From contig NZ_NRSM01000013.1 of the NCBI RefSeq assembly GCF_016584105.1, positions 1 to 64,000 on the forward strand: a DNA stretch of 64,000 nucleotides, given 5' to 3'. The translations under genes and the position numbers were made by a program. Position 1 is the stretch's first letter. Each line of letters starts with the position of its first letter. The notes under the pieces are model-generated. The model was not told the origin of the DNA. It searched no databases and was given only the letters and a program-made list of their open reading frames with translations. Of this stretch, positions 8,360-20,013 are shown piece after piece. Origin of the DNA: Ectothiorhodospira shaposhnikovii (lineage in GTDB: Bacteria > Pseudomonadota > Gammaproteobacteria > Ectothiorhodospirales > Ectothiorhodospiraceae).

Positions 8360-10216
8360 TTGAACCAAGTACAGACCAATACGGCCGATTTCCGCGCCCT
8401 GGGCCTCATTGAGCCCGTCCTGACCGCCCTGAACGAGGCCGGTTACGAAGTCCCCACCCCCATTCAGGCCCAGAGCATTCCGCCGTTGCTCGCCGGGCAG
8501 GACCTGCTGGGTCAGGCCCAGACCGGTACCGGCAAGACCGCGGCATTTGCCCTGCCCCTGCTCTCGCGCCTGGACCTGAGCCGCAAGGACACGCAGATCC
8601 TGGTGCTGGCCCCCACCCGCGAGCTGGCCATCCAGGTGGCAGAAGCCTTCCAGACCTATGCCCGGCATCTGCCCGACTTCCACGTCATGCCCATCTATGG
8701 CGGCCAGTCCTACACTGTGCAGCTGCGCCAGTTGCGCCGGGGCGCCCAGGTGGTGGTGGGCACCCCCGGCCGGGTCATGGACCACATGCGCCGGGGCACC
8801 CTGAACCTGGAGGGCCTGACCGCCCTGGTGCTGGACGAAGCCGACGAGATGCTGCGCATGGGCTTCATCGACGATGTGGAATGGGTGCTGGAACAGACCC
8901 CCCAGAGCTGCCAGCTGGCCCTGTTCTCCGCCACCATGCCCGATGTGATCCGCCGCGTGGCGCGCAAGCACCTGAAATCGCCCCATGAAGTGCGCATCGC
9001 CGCCACCACCACCACCGCCAATACCATTCGCCAGCGCTACTGGCGGGTCAGCGGTCTGCACAAGCTGGATGCCCTCACCCGCCTGCTGGAGCATGAGGAC
9101 TTCGAGGCCATGATGGTATTCGTGCGGACCAAGACCGAGACGGTGGAGATCGCTGAAAAGCTCACCGCCCGTGGTTACGCCGCCGAGGCCCTGAACGGTG
9201 ACATCCCCCAGAAGCTGCGGGAGCGTACCGTGGACCGGCTCAAGCGGGCCCAGCTGGATATCGTGGTGGCCACCGACGTGGCCGCCCGCGGCCTGGATGT
9301 GGAACGCATCAGCCATGTGGTCAATTACGACATCCCCCACGATACCGAGTCCTATGTCCACCGCATCGGCCGAACCGGCCGCGCCGGTCGCAAGGGCGAG
9401 GCCATCCTGTTCGTGGCTCCCCGGGAGCAGCGCATGCTGCAGGCCATCGAACGGGCCACCCGCCAGCCCATCGAACCCATGCACATGCCCTCCGCCCGGG
9501 ATGTGAACGAGCGCCGTATCGAGCGTTTCAAGCAGACCATCACCGACACCCTGGTGGGCGAGGATCTGTCCTTCTTCCAGAATCTGGTGGCGGAATACGT
9601 CCAGGAACATGACGCCGACCCCCAGGAAGTGGCCTCCGCCCTGGCCCACATGGCCCAGGGGGACTCCCCCCTCCTGCTGGATGAACGCTCAAACCCCGCC
9701 CCCCGCGCCATGGAGCAGGAGCGGGAGCGTGGCCCCATGACGCGGGAACGCGCCCCCCGGGAACGGGATGCCGGCCCGCGTCGCGCCCCCAGGGGCGCCG
9801 GACGCGGCGGGGAAGATACCGGCATGCAGAGCTACCGGGTCAACGTGGGCCATGTCCATGGCCTCAAGCCCGGCAACCTGGTGGGTGCCATCGCCAACGA
9901 GGCGGGACTGGACAACCAGCACATCGGCCGCATCAACATCGGCCCGGAGTCTTCCACCGTGGACCTGCCGGCCGACCTGCCCCGGGAGGTGCTGCAACAC
10001 CTGAAGCAGGTCTGGGTGTGCGGACAGCGCCTGAACCTGGCACCGGCCGACGGCCACGAAGAGACCGGTGGTTTTGGCGGCGGTTTCCGTGACCGTCGCG
10101 GTCCCGGTGGTCCCGGCGGCAAGCCGCCCCGCGGCGCAGGCCCGAGAAAGCCGGGGGGCAAACCGGGCAAGCCCGGTATGGACCGGCCTGGAAAACCACG
10201 CCGTCGCGGCATGTAA
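8360..10216 (+). CDS. deaD: DEAD-box ATP-dependent RNA helicase, DeaD/CsdA type
   Basis: Unwinds structured RNA in ribosome assembly, mRNA decay and cold adaptation. It has the Q motif (PTPIQAQSIP), motif I AQTGTGKT, Ia PTRELAIQ, II DEADEM, III SAT, V ARGLDVERI and VI HRIGRTGRAG in order. A DbpA-type RNA-binding domain follows (SYRVNVGHVHGLKPGNLVGAI). The tail is rich in Gly, Pro, Arg and Lys. A TTG start at 8360 is preferred: it gives LNQVQTNTADFRALGL, the expected N-terminus (618 aa), with AGGT 7 nt upstream. The in-frame ATG at 8231 would add 43 non-conserved residues. A Rho-independent terminator follows. Confidence 0.93.
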   Translation: MNQVQTNTADFRALGLIEPVLTALNEAGYEVPTPIQAQSIPPLLAGQDLLGQAQTGTGKTAAFALPLLSRLDLSRKDTQILVLAPTRELAIQVAEAFQTYARHLPDFHVMPIYGGQSYTVQLRQLRRGAQVVVGTPGRVMDHMRRGTLNLEGLTALVLDEADEMLRMGFIDDVEWVLEQTPQSCQLALFSATMPDVIRRVARKHLKSPHEVRIAATTTTANTIRQRYWRVSGLHKLDALTRLLEHEDFEAMMVFVRTKTETVEIAEKLTARGYAAEALNGDIPQKLRERTVDRLKRAQLDIVVATDVAARGLDVERISHVVNYDIPHDTESYVHRIGRTGRAGRKGEAILFVAPREQRMLQAIERATRQPIEPMHMPSARDVNERRIERFKQTITDTLVGEDLSFFQNLVAEYVQEHDADPQEVASALAHMAQGDSPLLLDERSNPAPRAMEQERERGPMTRERAPRERDAGPRRAPRGAGRGGEDTGMQSYRVNVGHVHGLKPGNLVGAIANEAGLDNQHIGRINIGPESSTVDLPADLPREVLQHLKQVWVCGQRLNLAPADGHEETGGFGGGFRDRRGPGGPGGKPPRGAGPRKPGGKPGKPGMDRPGKPRRRGM

Positions 10217-10246
10217 GGACCGTGTCCGGCCCTCGCCGGACCGACC

Positions 10247-10286
10247 AAAGCCCGGTTCCGCCTGATCAGCGGGCCGGGCTTTTTTA
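10247..10286 (+). terminator. Rho-independent terminator after deaD
   Basis: AAGCCCGG (10248-10255) pairs with CCGGGCTT (10274-10281), running into TTTTTT. Confidence 0.85.
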
Positions 10287-10335
10287 TTGCCCTGCCCCAT
10301 CTATTGCCTCAGATCCCCTGATAAAAAAAATCTTG

Positions 10336-10363
10336 TTGCAGTTTTCTGCACAAGGTTTATAAG
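10336..10363 (+). promoter_or_regulatory. Candidate sigma-70 promoter upstream of the PA3496-like gene
   Basis: TTGCAG at 10336-10341 and TATAAG at 10358-10363 with a 16-bp spacer, 37 bp before the start codon. Confidence 0.35.
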
Positions 10364-10399
10364 GCGTCGTAAATCACAACAATGTGGAGACACGACAGC

Positions 10400-10591
10400 A
10401 TGGCAAGGGCCCCCGATTCCCTTCTGGCGGATGATGAAGACGACAGCGTTGACTGGAAGGAATCCGATAGCTCCGCGCGTCTTTCGGCGCGCCGTTCCCT
10501 GGAACTGCTCCTGGAGCGCAAGGCCCTGAAGCGTCAGCTGGAGGATGCCTTCGACGAAAACGATCCGGGTCTGAACGACCTGGACTGGTGA
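10400..10591 (+). CDS. PA3496-like small envelope-integrity family protein
   Basis: 63 residues, strongly charged. An acidic, low-complexity N-terminal half (LLADDEDDSVDWKESD) is followed by an amphipathic helix (RRSLELLLERKALKRQLEDAFDE) and a short acidic end finishing in DW. This layout matches small proteins annotated as PA3496-family putative envelope integrity proteins. The family assignment is by overall look, and its function is poorly established. ATG 10400 is chosen because a GGAG lies 10 nt upstream; an in-frame ATG at 10382 lacks one. It is isolated between the deaD terminator and the convergent motB gene. Confidence 0.65.
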   Translation: MARAPDSLLADDEDDSVDWKESDSSARLSARRSLELLLERKALKRQLEDAFDENDPGLNDLDW

Positions 10592-10660
10592 TCGCGGTTC
10601 ACGACAGGGCGCCTGGAGGGCGCTCCGGATCCGGCTGATCCGGCCGCCTCACCACGCCGG

Positions 10661-11515
10661 TCATTGCGGATCGGGAAGCCCGTCAGGCGCCATTTGCAGG
10701 ACCAGGGACACGCGGCGGTTCTGCGCCCTGCCCTGGGGGGTGTCGTTGTCCGCCACCGGCTGCGTGTCGGCAAACCCCGCCGCCTGCAGGCGCTCGGGCG
10801 CCACCCCCTCACTGATCAGGTGGCGCACCACCACCGTGGCCCGGGCCACGGATAGCTCCCAGTTGGAGGGGAAACGCTCGGTGGCGATGGGTACATTGTC
10901 CGTATGTCCCTCCACGCTCACCCGCGCCACCTCGGGCCCGAAGATGGGGGCCAGACGACTGAGCAGCGCCACCCCCTCCCCCAGCAATTCCGCCCGGCCA
11001 CTGGCAAACAGGATGCCTTCACGCATTCTCAGTTCCACCTGTCCCGGCGTGGTCAGCACATCCACGTCCTCCAGACCACCGCTCTCGGCCAGGGATTCGG
11101 TCAGATCCTGGGCCAGACGCTCCGCCTTGCCGGGGGAAGGGGCTGGAGGGATGGCCTCCACAATGGGGGGCACGATGGTTTCCTGACGGGGATATCCCAG
11201 TTCCACCGCCAGGGAATCCACCAGCTTGAGATGGCTTTCCGCATCCACGGTGGTATAGGCCAGGAGGATCACGAACAGCACCAGGACCAGGGTCAGCAGA
11301 TCCACATAGATCAGCAGCCATGACTGATCATCATCCCGGGCAGAGGATGGTTCCGTGTCGGCATCCTGTGACCAGGGTGGGGGAAAGTGCGGGGCCGCCT
11401 CCAGTTCATCCTGAAGCAACTGCCTCTGCAGGTCCTGACCCTCGCTGCCGTCCTTATTATCCGTAACCGCATCAGCGGGGGCGGGCTGTGCCGGCCTTTG
11501 GAGAGGCTGGGTCAC
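10661..11515 (-). CDS. motB: Flagellar motor stator protein MotB/MotD-like
   Basis: Stator subunit that anchors the torque-generating complex to peptidoglycan. Of 284 residues, about 70 form a cytoplasmic N-terminus. One TM follows (WLLIYVDLLTLVLVLFVILLAY) with the essential ion-binding Asp in YVDLLT. A plug and linker come next, then an OmpA-like domain (VSVEGHTDNVPI and RVSLVLQM). The long N-terminus resembles MotD/PomB variants of bacteria with two stator systems. It overlaps motA by 44 bp. The coupling ion cannot be told from sequence alone. Confidence 0.9.
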   Translation of the reverse strand: MTQPLQRPAQPAPADAVTDNKDGSEGQDLQRQLLQDELEAAPHFPPPWSQDADTEPSSARDDDQSWLLIYVDLLTLVLVLFVILLAYTTVDAESHLKLVDSLAVELGYPRQETIVPPIVEAIPPAPSPGKAERLAQDLTESLAESGGLEDVDVLTTPGQVELRMREGILFASGRAELLGEGVALLSRLAPIFGPEVARVSVEGHTDNVPIATERFPSNWELSVARATVVVRHLISEGVAPERLQAAGFADTQPVADNDTPQGRAQNRRVSLVLQMAPDGLPDPQ

Positions 11516-12296
11516 GACGTTCCTCCTTCATCCTCAGATCGTCCTGATGATGGGCCATGAAGGACTTGAGTGTTTCCCGGATATAGGCCGGTGAACGCCC
11601 CTTGCGCATCAGCGTGACCCCTTCCAGCACCATGTTCATCAGGATCATGCGCTCTTCCGTGCGCCGCTCCAGCTTGATGGCAATGGGCTTGAAGACCAGG
11701 TTGGCCAGGATCAGTCCGTAGAAGGTGGTGATGAGGGCCACCCCCAGGTTCACCGCGATCACCGCAAAGTCATTGGTGTCAGTGGCCAGCAACATGTTGA
11801 TCAGGCCAATCAGGGTGCCCAGCATGCCGAAGGCGGGGGCATACATGGCCATGGTGCGGAAGATCTGGGCCTCGGCATGCTCCCGCCTGCGCAGCTGGCT
11901 CATGCGCCATTGCAGCAGGTCGTTGATGTCCTCCATGGGGGTGCCGTCGATGACCAGCTGCACTCCGGTACGCAGGAACGGGTTGCGAATCCCGTCGAGC
12001 CGGCTGTCCACCGCCGCCAGCTTGCCGCTGAACCAGAGCCTGGACACCTCGACGATCTCTTCCATGTCCTCCCGGAAGAAATAGCGCTCATTGCGCAGCA
12101 CCAGCAGAAACACCCGGAATACCCGCACCACTTCATGGAGGGGATAGCTGAGCAGGGTGGCGGCGATGGTGCCACCCACCACGATGCCCAGACCGGGCAG
12201 ATTGAGGAATACGCCCAGGTCCTGGGAGGTAAAGGCGATCACGCTGGCCAGCAGCACCACACCGCCGACCATGCCCAGCAAGGTGGAAGGGTTCAT
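11472..12296 (-). CDS. motA: Flagellar motor stator protein MotA/PomA-like
   Basis: Ion-channel subunit of the flagellar stator, partner of the downstream MotB-like protein. The start at 12296 gives MNPSTLLGMVGGVVLLASVIAF as TM1 and a total of 274 residues. Four TMs are visible, with the cytoplasmic loop between TM2 and TM3 (residues about 60-150) and the TM3 motif YAPAFGMLGTLIGLINML, which holds the conserved Pro. An in-frame upstream ATG at 12443 would extend into the ligA region and is not supported. It lies 44 bp downstream of ligA, away from the main flagellar cluster. Confidence 0.92.
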   Translation of the reverse strand: MNPSTLLGMVGGVVLLASVIAFTSQDLGVFLNLPGLGIVVGGTIAATLLSYPLHEVVRVFRVFLLVLRNERYFFREDMEEIVEVSRLWFSGKLAAVDSRLDGIRNPFLRTGVQLVIDGTPMEDINDLLQWRMSQLRRREHAEAQIFRTMAMYAPAFGMLGTLIGLINMLLATDTNDFAVIAVNLGVALITTFYGLILANLVFKPIAIKLERRTEERMILMNMVLEGVTLMRKGRSPAYIRETLKSFMAHHQDDLRMKEERRDPASPKAGTARPR

Positions 12297-12339
12297 GGTG
12301 CCCAGTGTAATGCGAGGGGCCGGTGAAAGACCAGAAGCA

Positions 12340-14391
<2,052 letters not shown>

Positions 14392-15348
14392 TTATCGCCC
14401 CGCCGATCCCAGGCCCGCGCGCAGCTGCCAGCGGCGGATATCCTCGCGGATATGCTCGCTGCCCTGGCGGGTCAGGGCACTGCGGGAGGCGTCCAGCACC
14501 TGCCCCTTGAGACGCTCCGCCAGACCTTCGGCACAGTGGTACATGGCATCGAAGCTCTCCACCCCATCGCAGGGTCCCGGCAGCTGCAGGAACAGGGTCA
14601 CCCCCGGAGTGGTGAATTCATCCATGAACTGGGGATCGAACGTGCCCGGATTGAGCATGTTGGCCAGACTGAAGACCGGCAACTGGCGCCGGCCGGCCGT
14701 CACCAGATAGTGATAGATGTTCATGTCGCCGAACTCCATCCCCTCCGCGGTCAGGGCGGTGGCCAGGTCCACGCCGAGGAAACGGTCGTCCTCGCCGGCC
14801 ACCACGTGCAGCACCACCAGCTTTTCCTGCGGCACATCCGGTGTCCCGGGACGCTCGACCGGCTCCGGTGAAGCCGGCGCCGGAGGCTCCATTGCCTCGA
14901 TGGATTCCGCGGGTTCGACCGAAACGGTCGCCGGCCCTGCCTTCGTGCGCTCCCTGGCCGGTGGATGGGCGTCCGTCACCCCGCCCAGCCCGGGGATCTT
15001 CGGCAGCCGCCCCAGCAGACCGGCGCCGGAGGTCTTGCCGGTGGACAGGGCCGTCTTTTCCTCCCGGGCCTGCATGGAGGGCGCGGCCTTCTTCACGGTC
15101 ATGGCCACGGGCCGGTCACGGACCTCTTCCACCACCAGATCCCTCAGCTCTTCCAGTTCATCTCCACCGCGGGGCGGGTCCTGGAAGCCATCATCGGCGC
15201 GGATGTGCACATGCTCCAGCTCATCCGGCTCCAGCTTTTCCCGGGGCGGCTCCCGCCGTCGCCTGGGCGCCCGCATGCGGCCGGCCAGATAGATGCCGAC
15301 AAGAATCATGATTCCCAGTATCAACAGAATCCAGCGCAACGTATCCAT
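14392..15348 (-). CDS. zipA: Cell division protein ZipA
   Basis: Inner-membrane anchor for FtsZ at the division septum. 318 residues: an N-terminal TM (LRWILLILGIMILVGIYLAG), a basic stretch (RMRAPRRRREPPRE), a long Pro- and Glu-rich linker (about 45-180) and a C-terminal FtsZ-binding domain (LVVLHVVAGEDDRFLGVDL through FLQLPGPCDGVESFDAMYHCA). Its place between smc and ligA supports the call. The linker is variable in the family. Confidence 0.93.
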   Translation of the reverse strand: MDTLRWILLILGIMILVGIYLAGRMRAPRRRREPPREKLEPDELEHVHIRADDGFQDPPRGGDELEELRDLVVEEVRDRPVAMTVKKAAPSMQAREEKTALSTGKTSGAGLLGRLPKIPGLGGVTDAHPPARERTKAGPATVSVEPAESIEAMEPPAPASPEPVERPGTPDVPQEKLVVLHVVAGEDDRFLGVDLATALTAEGMEFGDMNIYHYLVTAGRRQLPVFSLANMLNPGTFDPQFMDEFTTPGVTLFLQLPGPCDGVESFDAMYHCAEGLAERLKGQVLDASRSALTRQGSEHIREDIRRWQLRAGLGSAGR

Positions 15349-15374
15349 CTCCCGGGTCCTTCTTTGGTTGTGTC

Positions 15375-18300
15375 TCAGGCAGTGGCCATCTGGGCGGCTT
15401 CTTCCACGTCCACGGTCACCAGACGGGAGACCCCCGGTTCCCGCATGGTCACGCCCACCAGTTGATCGGCCAGCTCCATGGTTGTCTTGTTGTGGGTGAT
15501 GAAGATGAACTGTACCCGTTCCGACATCTCCCGCACCAATGCACAGAAGCGCCCCACGTTGGCTTCATCCAGGGGGGCGTCCACCTCGTCCAGCATACAG
15601 AACGGCGCCGGGTTCAGCTCGAAGATGGCAAACACCAGGGCCACGGCCGTGAGCGCCTTTTCGCCACCGGACATGAGGTGAATGGTGGACAGACGCTTGC
15701 CCGGCGGACGGGCCATCACCGCGATCCCGGTGGACAGCAGATCATCCCCGGTCATCTCCAGGTGGGCCTGCCCGCCGCCGAACAGCCGGGGGAACATCTC
15801 CCCCAGCCGTCCGTTCACCCGTTCAAAGGTATCGCGAAAACGGCTCCGGGTCTCCCGGTCGATGCGCTGAATGGCATTTTCCAGGGTCTCCAGGGCCTGC
15901 GTCAGGTCATTGAACTGGGCATCCAGATAGGTCTTTCGCTCGATCTGGGTCTTGTATTCATCAATGGCCGCCAGATTGATGGGCCCCAGACGCGCAATGC
16001 GCTGCCCCAGCTCATCCACCTGACGCTGACGGTCCGCCACCGTGGCCTCCGGGTCCAGTTCCGGGAGCAGCGCGGCCAGGGTGAAGCCGGTCTCCTGCAA
16101 CTGTTCCAGGACCGTCTGTCTGCGCACCTTAATCTCCTGCCAAGCCATGCGCAATTCATCAAGACGGCCGCGCAGGGCTTCCGTCTCCCGCTCGGCCTCC
16201 AGGCGATGCCGGTCCTTGTCCCGCATCTCTGCCTCCAGGGACTGGACCCCGGCACGGGCCTCGCCCAGGGCGTGTTCCACGTCCATGCGGTCTTCCACCA
16301 GGGTGGCCAGGGTGTCTTCCAGCTCGCCGATGGGGGCCTCGGCATCGTCCAGGGCGGTCTGCAGGTCTTCCAGACGGGCCTGCAGCTGGCCGGACTGTCC
16401 CTGCAGGCGCTCCAGGGCCTGACGGGTGGCATCCCGGGCGGCCCGCAGGGTCTGCAGCTTCAGGGCCATGCGATGCACCGCCTCCCGGCGGGCCTGGGCC
16501 TCGGTCCTGATCATGTCCAGGTCACGGCGCAGGCCATCCCGGTCCCGTTCCAGGGACTCCCGTTCCCGGGCCAGTACCTCCATCTGCGTGACGGCCTCGT
16601 TGCGGCGACGGGTGGCCTGCTGCAGGGCTTCCTGCTCCTGCAGGCGCTGGGCACGCACCTCGGTGATCTCGCCTTCCACCCGCTGCATGCGGGTCTCCAC
16701 CTGTTCCAGGCGGGTGCGGCGGTTGCTGAGCTGGGCATCCAGCTCACTGGCGGTCCGGTGGGCCTGGTTCAGTTCCACCTGGGCCTGGTCACGCCCGGCC
16801 TCCAGCTCGCGCAGGCCTTCACGCCCCTCTTCCAGATCCTGCTGGCGGGTCTCCAGTGTCTCCTGCAGGGCCTGCATCTCTTCCTTAAGTTGCCGCAGTT
16901 CCCGGTCCCTGCCGATCAGGCCCGCATGTTCGTCCCGGTCCCGGGCCACTCTGAGCCAGCGCCGCCCCATCCAGATCCCCTCCGGGGTGATCACGGATTC
17001 CCCGGGACCCAAGCGAGGGCGCAGGGCCAGGGCGGTCGCAAGGTCCGTGGCGACATGCACATCCGCCAGCAGGTCGAGCAGCGGGACGGGGCCGCGCACC
17101 CGGTCCGCCAGCCGGTCCGGGGTCGGGGCATCGCCGGCGCCGGTGATATCGCCGGTTTCCCAGGCCAGCAGATCCCCCTGTTCCAGGGAGCCGCAGACCT
17201 GGGCCACCGGATCCAGGGCCGGCACGCAGATCGCCTCCAGGAACTGGCCCAGCACCGTCTCCACGGCCTTTTCCCAGCCGGGCGTCACGTCCAGCCCTTC
17301 TCCCAGACGGGGGGCATCCGCCAGTCCCTGCCTCTTGAGCCAGCCCATCACCGAGGCGGTCTGCTTGCCCAGGGCCGCCTGCTGCAGGGCCTCCAGGGAG
17401 GCCAGACGACCGCCCAGGGACTGGATGCGGCGGCGCAGTTCATCCACCTGGCCCTGATGCAGACGGGTCTGTTCCCGGTTGTCATGAATCCGGTCGCGAG
17501 CCGACTGCAGGGCCTCGTCCAGGGTTTCCACCCGGGCATGGGCCAGCACGGACTGGTCCTCCAGTGTCCGGATCTCGGCACGCAGGGCATCCGTGGACAG
17601 GGTTTCCCGCTCCTGGGTGAGACGGGACAGACGCTCATCCAGGGCGTGGATCTGGCGTTCCAGTTGTTCCATGCGGGTCCGCTCCACCTGGGCCGCCTGG
17701 CTGGGCTCGGCCGCCCGCCGGTTGAAGGCTTCCCAGCGGCCCTGCCAGGCCACCATGGCCTGCTCCGCCTGCAACAGCCGTTCACCGATCTCTTCCAGGG
17801 CCTCGCTGCCCACGGCATGCTCCGGCTCCAGGGATTCCAGTTCGGTCAGCACCTCCACCAGGCGGGCTTCGTCATCCTGGATGTGGCTCCGGGTCTGGGC
17901 CAGGCCGTCCCGCACCTGCTCAAGCTCCCGGGACTGCCGTTCCCGCAGTTCCCGGTGATGCTGGATGGACTGTTCGGTGCGGGAGATTTCGCTGCCCAGG
18001 CGGTAGTAGCGTCCCTGGACTTCATTGAAGGTCTCGTTGGCATCCACCAGGGCCTCCCGGTCCTGCTCCAGCCCGGCTTCCAGCTGCCGCTGCCGGGCCA
18101 CCGTGGCCTCCAGGCGGGTTTCCTGCGCCCGCAGTTCCTGCTCCCGGTGCCCGGACTCCGTCTCCAGATCCCTGAAGCGCAGGGCCATCAGCTCCGCCTT
18201 GAGACGGCGTTCTTCATCCCGCCAGGCCTTGTAGCGCTCAGCCACGTCCGCCTGGCGCTGCAGGTGGCGCAGCTGCTTGTCCACCTCGTCGCGCAGATCC

Positions 18301-18884
18301 TGCAGGCGTTCGAGGTTCTCGCGGGTATGGCGGATGCGGGTTTCGGTTTCCCGTCGCCGTTCCTTGTACTTCGAGATGCCCGCGGCCTCTTCCAGGTAGA
18401 CCCGCAACTCTTCCGGCCGGGCCTCGATGATGCGGGAGATCATCCCCTGCTCGATGATGGCGTAACTGCGGGGCCCCAGTCCGGTGCCCAGGAAAATGTC
18501 GGTGATGTCCCGCCGCCGGCAGCGGGTGCCGTTGAGAAAATACTGGGACTGGCCGTCCCGGGAGACGCGGCGTCTGATGGAGATCTCGGCGTACTGGGCG
18601 TACTGCCCCCCCAGCACCCCCTGACTGTTGTCGAATACCAGTTCGATGGAGGCCTGACCGACGGGTTGACGGGTGGAGGAGCCATTGAAAATGACGTCTT
18701 CCATGGAGTCGCCGCGCAGATAGCGGGCGGAGGACTCCCCCATCACCCAGCGCACGGCATCGATGGTATTGGACTTGCCGCAGCCATTCGGTCCCACGAC
18801 GCCCACCCGGTTGCTGGGCAGCAGGATGGTGGTGGGATCGACGAAGGATTTGAAGCCGGCCAGTTTGATCTTGCTCAGTCGCAT
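15375..18884 (-). CDS. smc: Chromosome segregation protein SMC
   Basis: ATPase of the SMC-ScpAB condensin. The start at 18884 gives [18 protein letters not shown] and 1169 residues, matching the family. An in-frame ATG 150 bp upstream would overlap the queF promoter region. Walker A is GPNGCGKSN (near residue 32). Two long coiled coils flank a hinge at about residues 500-660. The C-terminal head has the signature [14 protein letters not shown] and Walker [12 protein letters not shown]. It is first in the smc-zipA-ligA-motAB run and divergent from queF. Confidence 0.97.
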   Translation of the reverse strand: MRLSKIKLAGFKSFVDPTTILLPSNRVGVVGPNGCGKSNTIDAVRWVMGESSARYLRGDSMEDVIFNGSSTRQPVGQASIELVFDNSQGVLGGQYAQYAEISIRRRVSRDGQSQYFLNGTRCRRRDITDIFLGTGLGPRSYAIIEQGMISRIIEARPEELRVYLEEAAGISKYKERRRETETRIRHTRENLERLQDLRDEVDKQLRHLQRQADVAERYKAWRDEERRLKAELMALRFRDLETESGHREQELRAQETRLEATVARQRQLEAGLEQDREALVDANETFNEVQGRYYRLGSEISRTEQSIQHHRELRERQSRELEQVRDGLAQTRSHIQDDEARLVEVLTELESLEPEHAVGSEALEEIGERLLQAEQAMVAWQGRWEAFNRRAAEPSQAAQVERTRMEQLERQIHALDERLSRLTQERETLSTDALRAEIRTLEDQSVLAHARVETLDEALQSARDRIHDNREQTRLHQGQVDELRRRIQSLGGRLASLEALQQAALGKQTASVMGWLKRQGLADAPRLGEGLDVTPGWEKAVETVLGQFLEAICVPALDPVAQVCGSLEQGDLLAWETGDITGAGDAPTPDRLADRVRGPVPLLDLLADVHVATDLATALALRPRLGPGESVITPEGIWMGRRWLRVARDRDEHAGLIGRDRELRQLKEEMQALQETLETRQQDLEEGREGLRELEAGRDQAQVELNQAHRTASELDAQLSNRRTRLEQVETRMQRVEGEITEVRAQRLQEQEALQQATRRRNEAVTQMEVLARERESLERDRDGLRRDLDMIRTEAQARREAVHRMALKLQTLRAARDATRQALERLQGQSGQLQARLEDLQTALDDAEAPIGELEDTLATLVEDRMDVEHALGEARAGVQSLEAEMRDKDRHRLEAERETEALRGRLDELRMAWQEIKVRRQTVLEQLQETGFTLAALLPELDPEATVADRQRQVDELGQRIARLGPINLAAIDEYKTQIERKTYLDAQFNDLTQALETLENAIQRIDRETRSRFRDTFERVNGRLGEMFPRLFGGGQAHLEMTGDDLLSTGIAVMARPPGKRLSTIHLMSGGEKALTAVALVFAIFELNPAPFCMLDEVDAPLDEANVGRFCALVREMSERVQFIFITHNKTTMELADQLVGVTMREPGVSRLVTVDVEEAAQMATA

Positions 18885-18988
18885 CGAGAGGCGATTATTC
18901 CCAGTACGGTAGACGGGTTCCGGCACATTGGTGCAAGGGCGTAGAATATCAGGCTGTACCAACCACTGATGATCGGATATCGAACAGC

Positions 18989-19378
18989 ATGTCGAGCCAG
19001 CCCAGCAAGACCCTGGAAACCTTTGAAAATCCACAAAAGGATCGGGATTATACCATTCGCATCCGGGTGCCGGAGTTCACCTGCCTCTGCCCCAAGACCG
19101 GCCAGCCGGACTTTGCCGAACTGCGACTTGAATATGTGCCTGACGAACGGTGCGTGGAACTCAAGTCTCTGAAGATGTATGTGTGGTCATTCAGGGATGA
19201 AGGTGCCTTTCACGAGGCGGTGACCAACCTCATCCTCGGCGATCTGGTGGCGGCCACGGCGCCCCGCTTCATGCGTCTGACGGCGGAATTCAACGTACGT
19301 GGTGGTGTGTATACCACCGTGACGGCCGAGCACCGTGCCCCCGACTGGCAGCCGCCGCTGGAAGTGAAGCTGCCCTGA
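18989..19378 (+). CDS. queF: NADPH-dependent 7-cyano-7-deazaguanine reductase QueF (short type)
   Basis: Reduces preQ0 to preQ1, the base that Tgt inserts into tRNA. 129 residues, the size of the unimodular (Bacillus-type) QueF rather than the 280-residue E. coli type. The catalytic Cys lies in [17 protein letters not shown] (about residues 30-47), and the NADPH/QueF motif is [20 protein letters not shown]. It diverges from smc. The other queuosine genes here, queA and tgt, lie 11 kb away. Confidence 0.95.
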   Translation: MSSQPSKTLETFENPQKDRDYTIRIRVPEFTCLCPKTGQPDFAELRLEYVPDERCVELKSLKMYVWSFRDEGAFHEAVTNLILGDLVAATAPRFMRLTAEFNVRGGVYTTVTAEHRAPDWQPPLEVKLP

Positions 19379-19407
19379 CCGCCGGATGCCCCGGCTGACC
19401 CGAGTCT

Positions 19408-19478
19408 GTCATTCCCGCATCAGCGGGAATCCAGTGCCTGTAGAACCCCCTGGACTCCCGCTTTCGCGGGAGTGACGG
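19408..19478. repeat. Paired REP-like palindromes
   Basis: Two stem-loops, ATTCCCGC-atca-GCGGGAAT (19411-19430) and ACTCCCGC-tttc-GCGGGAGT (19454-19473), lie in inverted arrangement, also joined by ATCCAG/CTGGA. This is the dispersed CCCGC-GCGGG intergenic repeat type found in many proteobacteria. It may also act as the queF 3' end. Confidence 0.7.
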
Positions 19479-19489
19479 CAGGGTGAGGG

Positions 19490-19566
19490 GCGAAAGAGAG
19501 TGGGTGTGACGACAGAGAGGGACGGGCGTGAGGACAGAAGGGTGGGAATGACGACAGAGGCATGGG
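19490..19566. repeat. Degenerate short tandem repeat
   Basis: Three to four imperfect units of about 22 bp around the core TGACGACAGAG / TGAGGACAGAAG lie between queF and the coiled-coil gene. No coding potential is apparent. Confidence 0.5.
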
Positions 19567-19635
19567 AGTGCCTGCGAGAAGCTTCGTCGGAACTTCACTG
19601 CCGTCGGAACTTACCCTATCGGATCGGAGCGTCCC

Positions 19636-19923
19636 CTACCGGAAACGATTCACGGCGTCCTTGAAGGCCTTCGACATGCTTTCCCAGGCCGACTCCATGC
19701 CTTCACGCATGTGTTCCCAGGCATCCTCGCTGGCATCCTGCAGCTCGTGCATTCTCTCGCGGGCCTTGTCCCGCTGCTCCCGCATGGCCGCGAGCTGTTC
19801 CTCGTACTGGATCTTCATGTCCGCCTGGGCAGCCTGGGCCTTGGCTTCCAGCTTGTGGATCTCCGCATTCCATTCATCCAGTCTGGCCTTGAGCTTTTCG
19901 ATGTGAGCTTCGCGTTGACTCAT
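19636..19923 (-). CDS. Small coiled-coil protein (Sll1863-like stress family)
   Basis: 95 residues, almost entirely predicted coiled coil from residue 2 to 75 (REAHIEKLKARLDEWNAEIHKLEAKAQ and similar heptads), then a tryptophan-containing amphipathic tail (AWEHMREGMESAWESMSKAFKDAVNRFR). It has no signal peptide. The start at 19923 is chosen over one 33 bp upstream because the ATG has a GAGGTGACC site just ahead of it. It resembles short coiled-coil proteins, some annotated as sll1863-family stress-response proteins. The molecular role is not known. Confidence 0.7.
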   Translation of the reverse strand: MSQREAHIEKLKARLDEWNAEIHKLEAKAQAAQADMKIQYEEQLAAMREQRDKARERMHELQDASEDAWEHMREGMESAWESMSKAFKDAVNRFR

Positions 19924-20013
19924 GGTCACCTCCTTATTCACTGGGATCGACGGCACAGGCGTTGCCTGACCGTTCCATGAGTCTAGACCATCGACAGGGT
20001 ACCCGGTTCGGAC

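Noticed and set aside
15462..18944. Long plus-strand open frame (about 1160 codons) opposite smc
   Set aside because: It is the antisense frame of a well-supported SMC gene in GC-rich DNA; the product is low-complexity with no motif.
19408..19566. Possible CRISPR array
   Set aside because: The units are degenerate, lack regular unique spacers and no cas genes are present; it reads as REP-like and tandem repeats.
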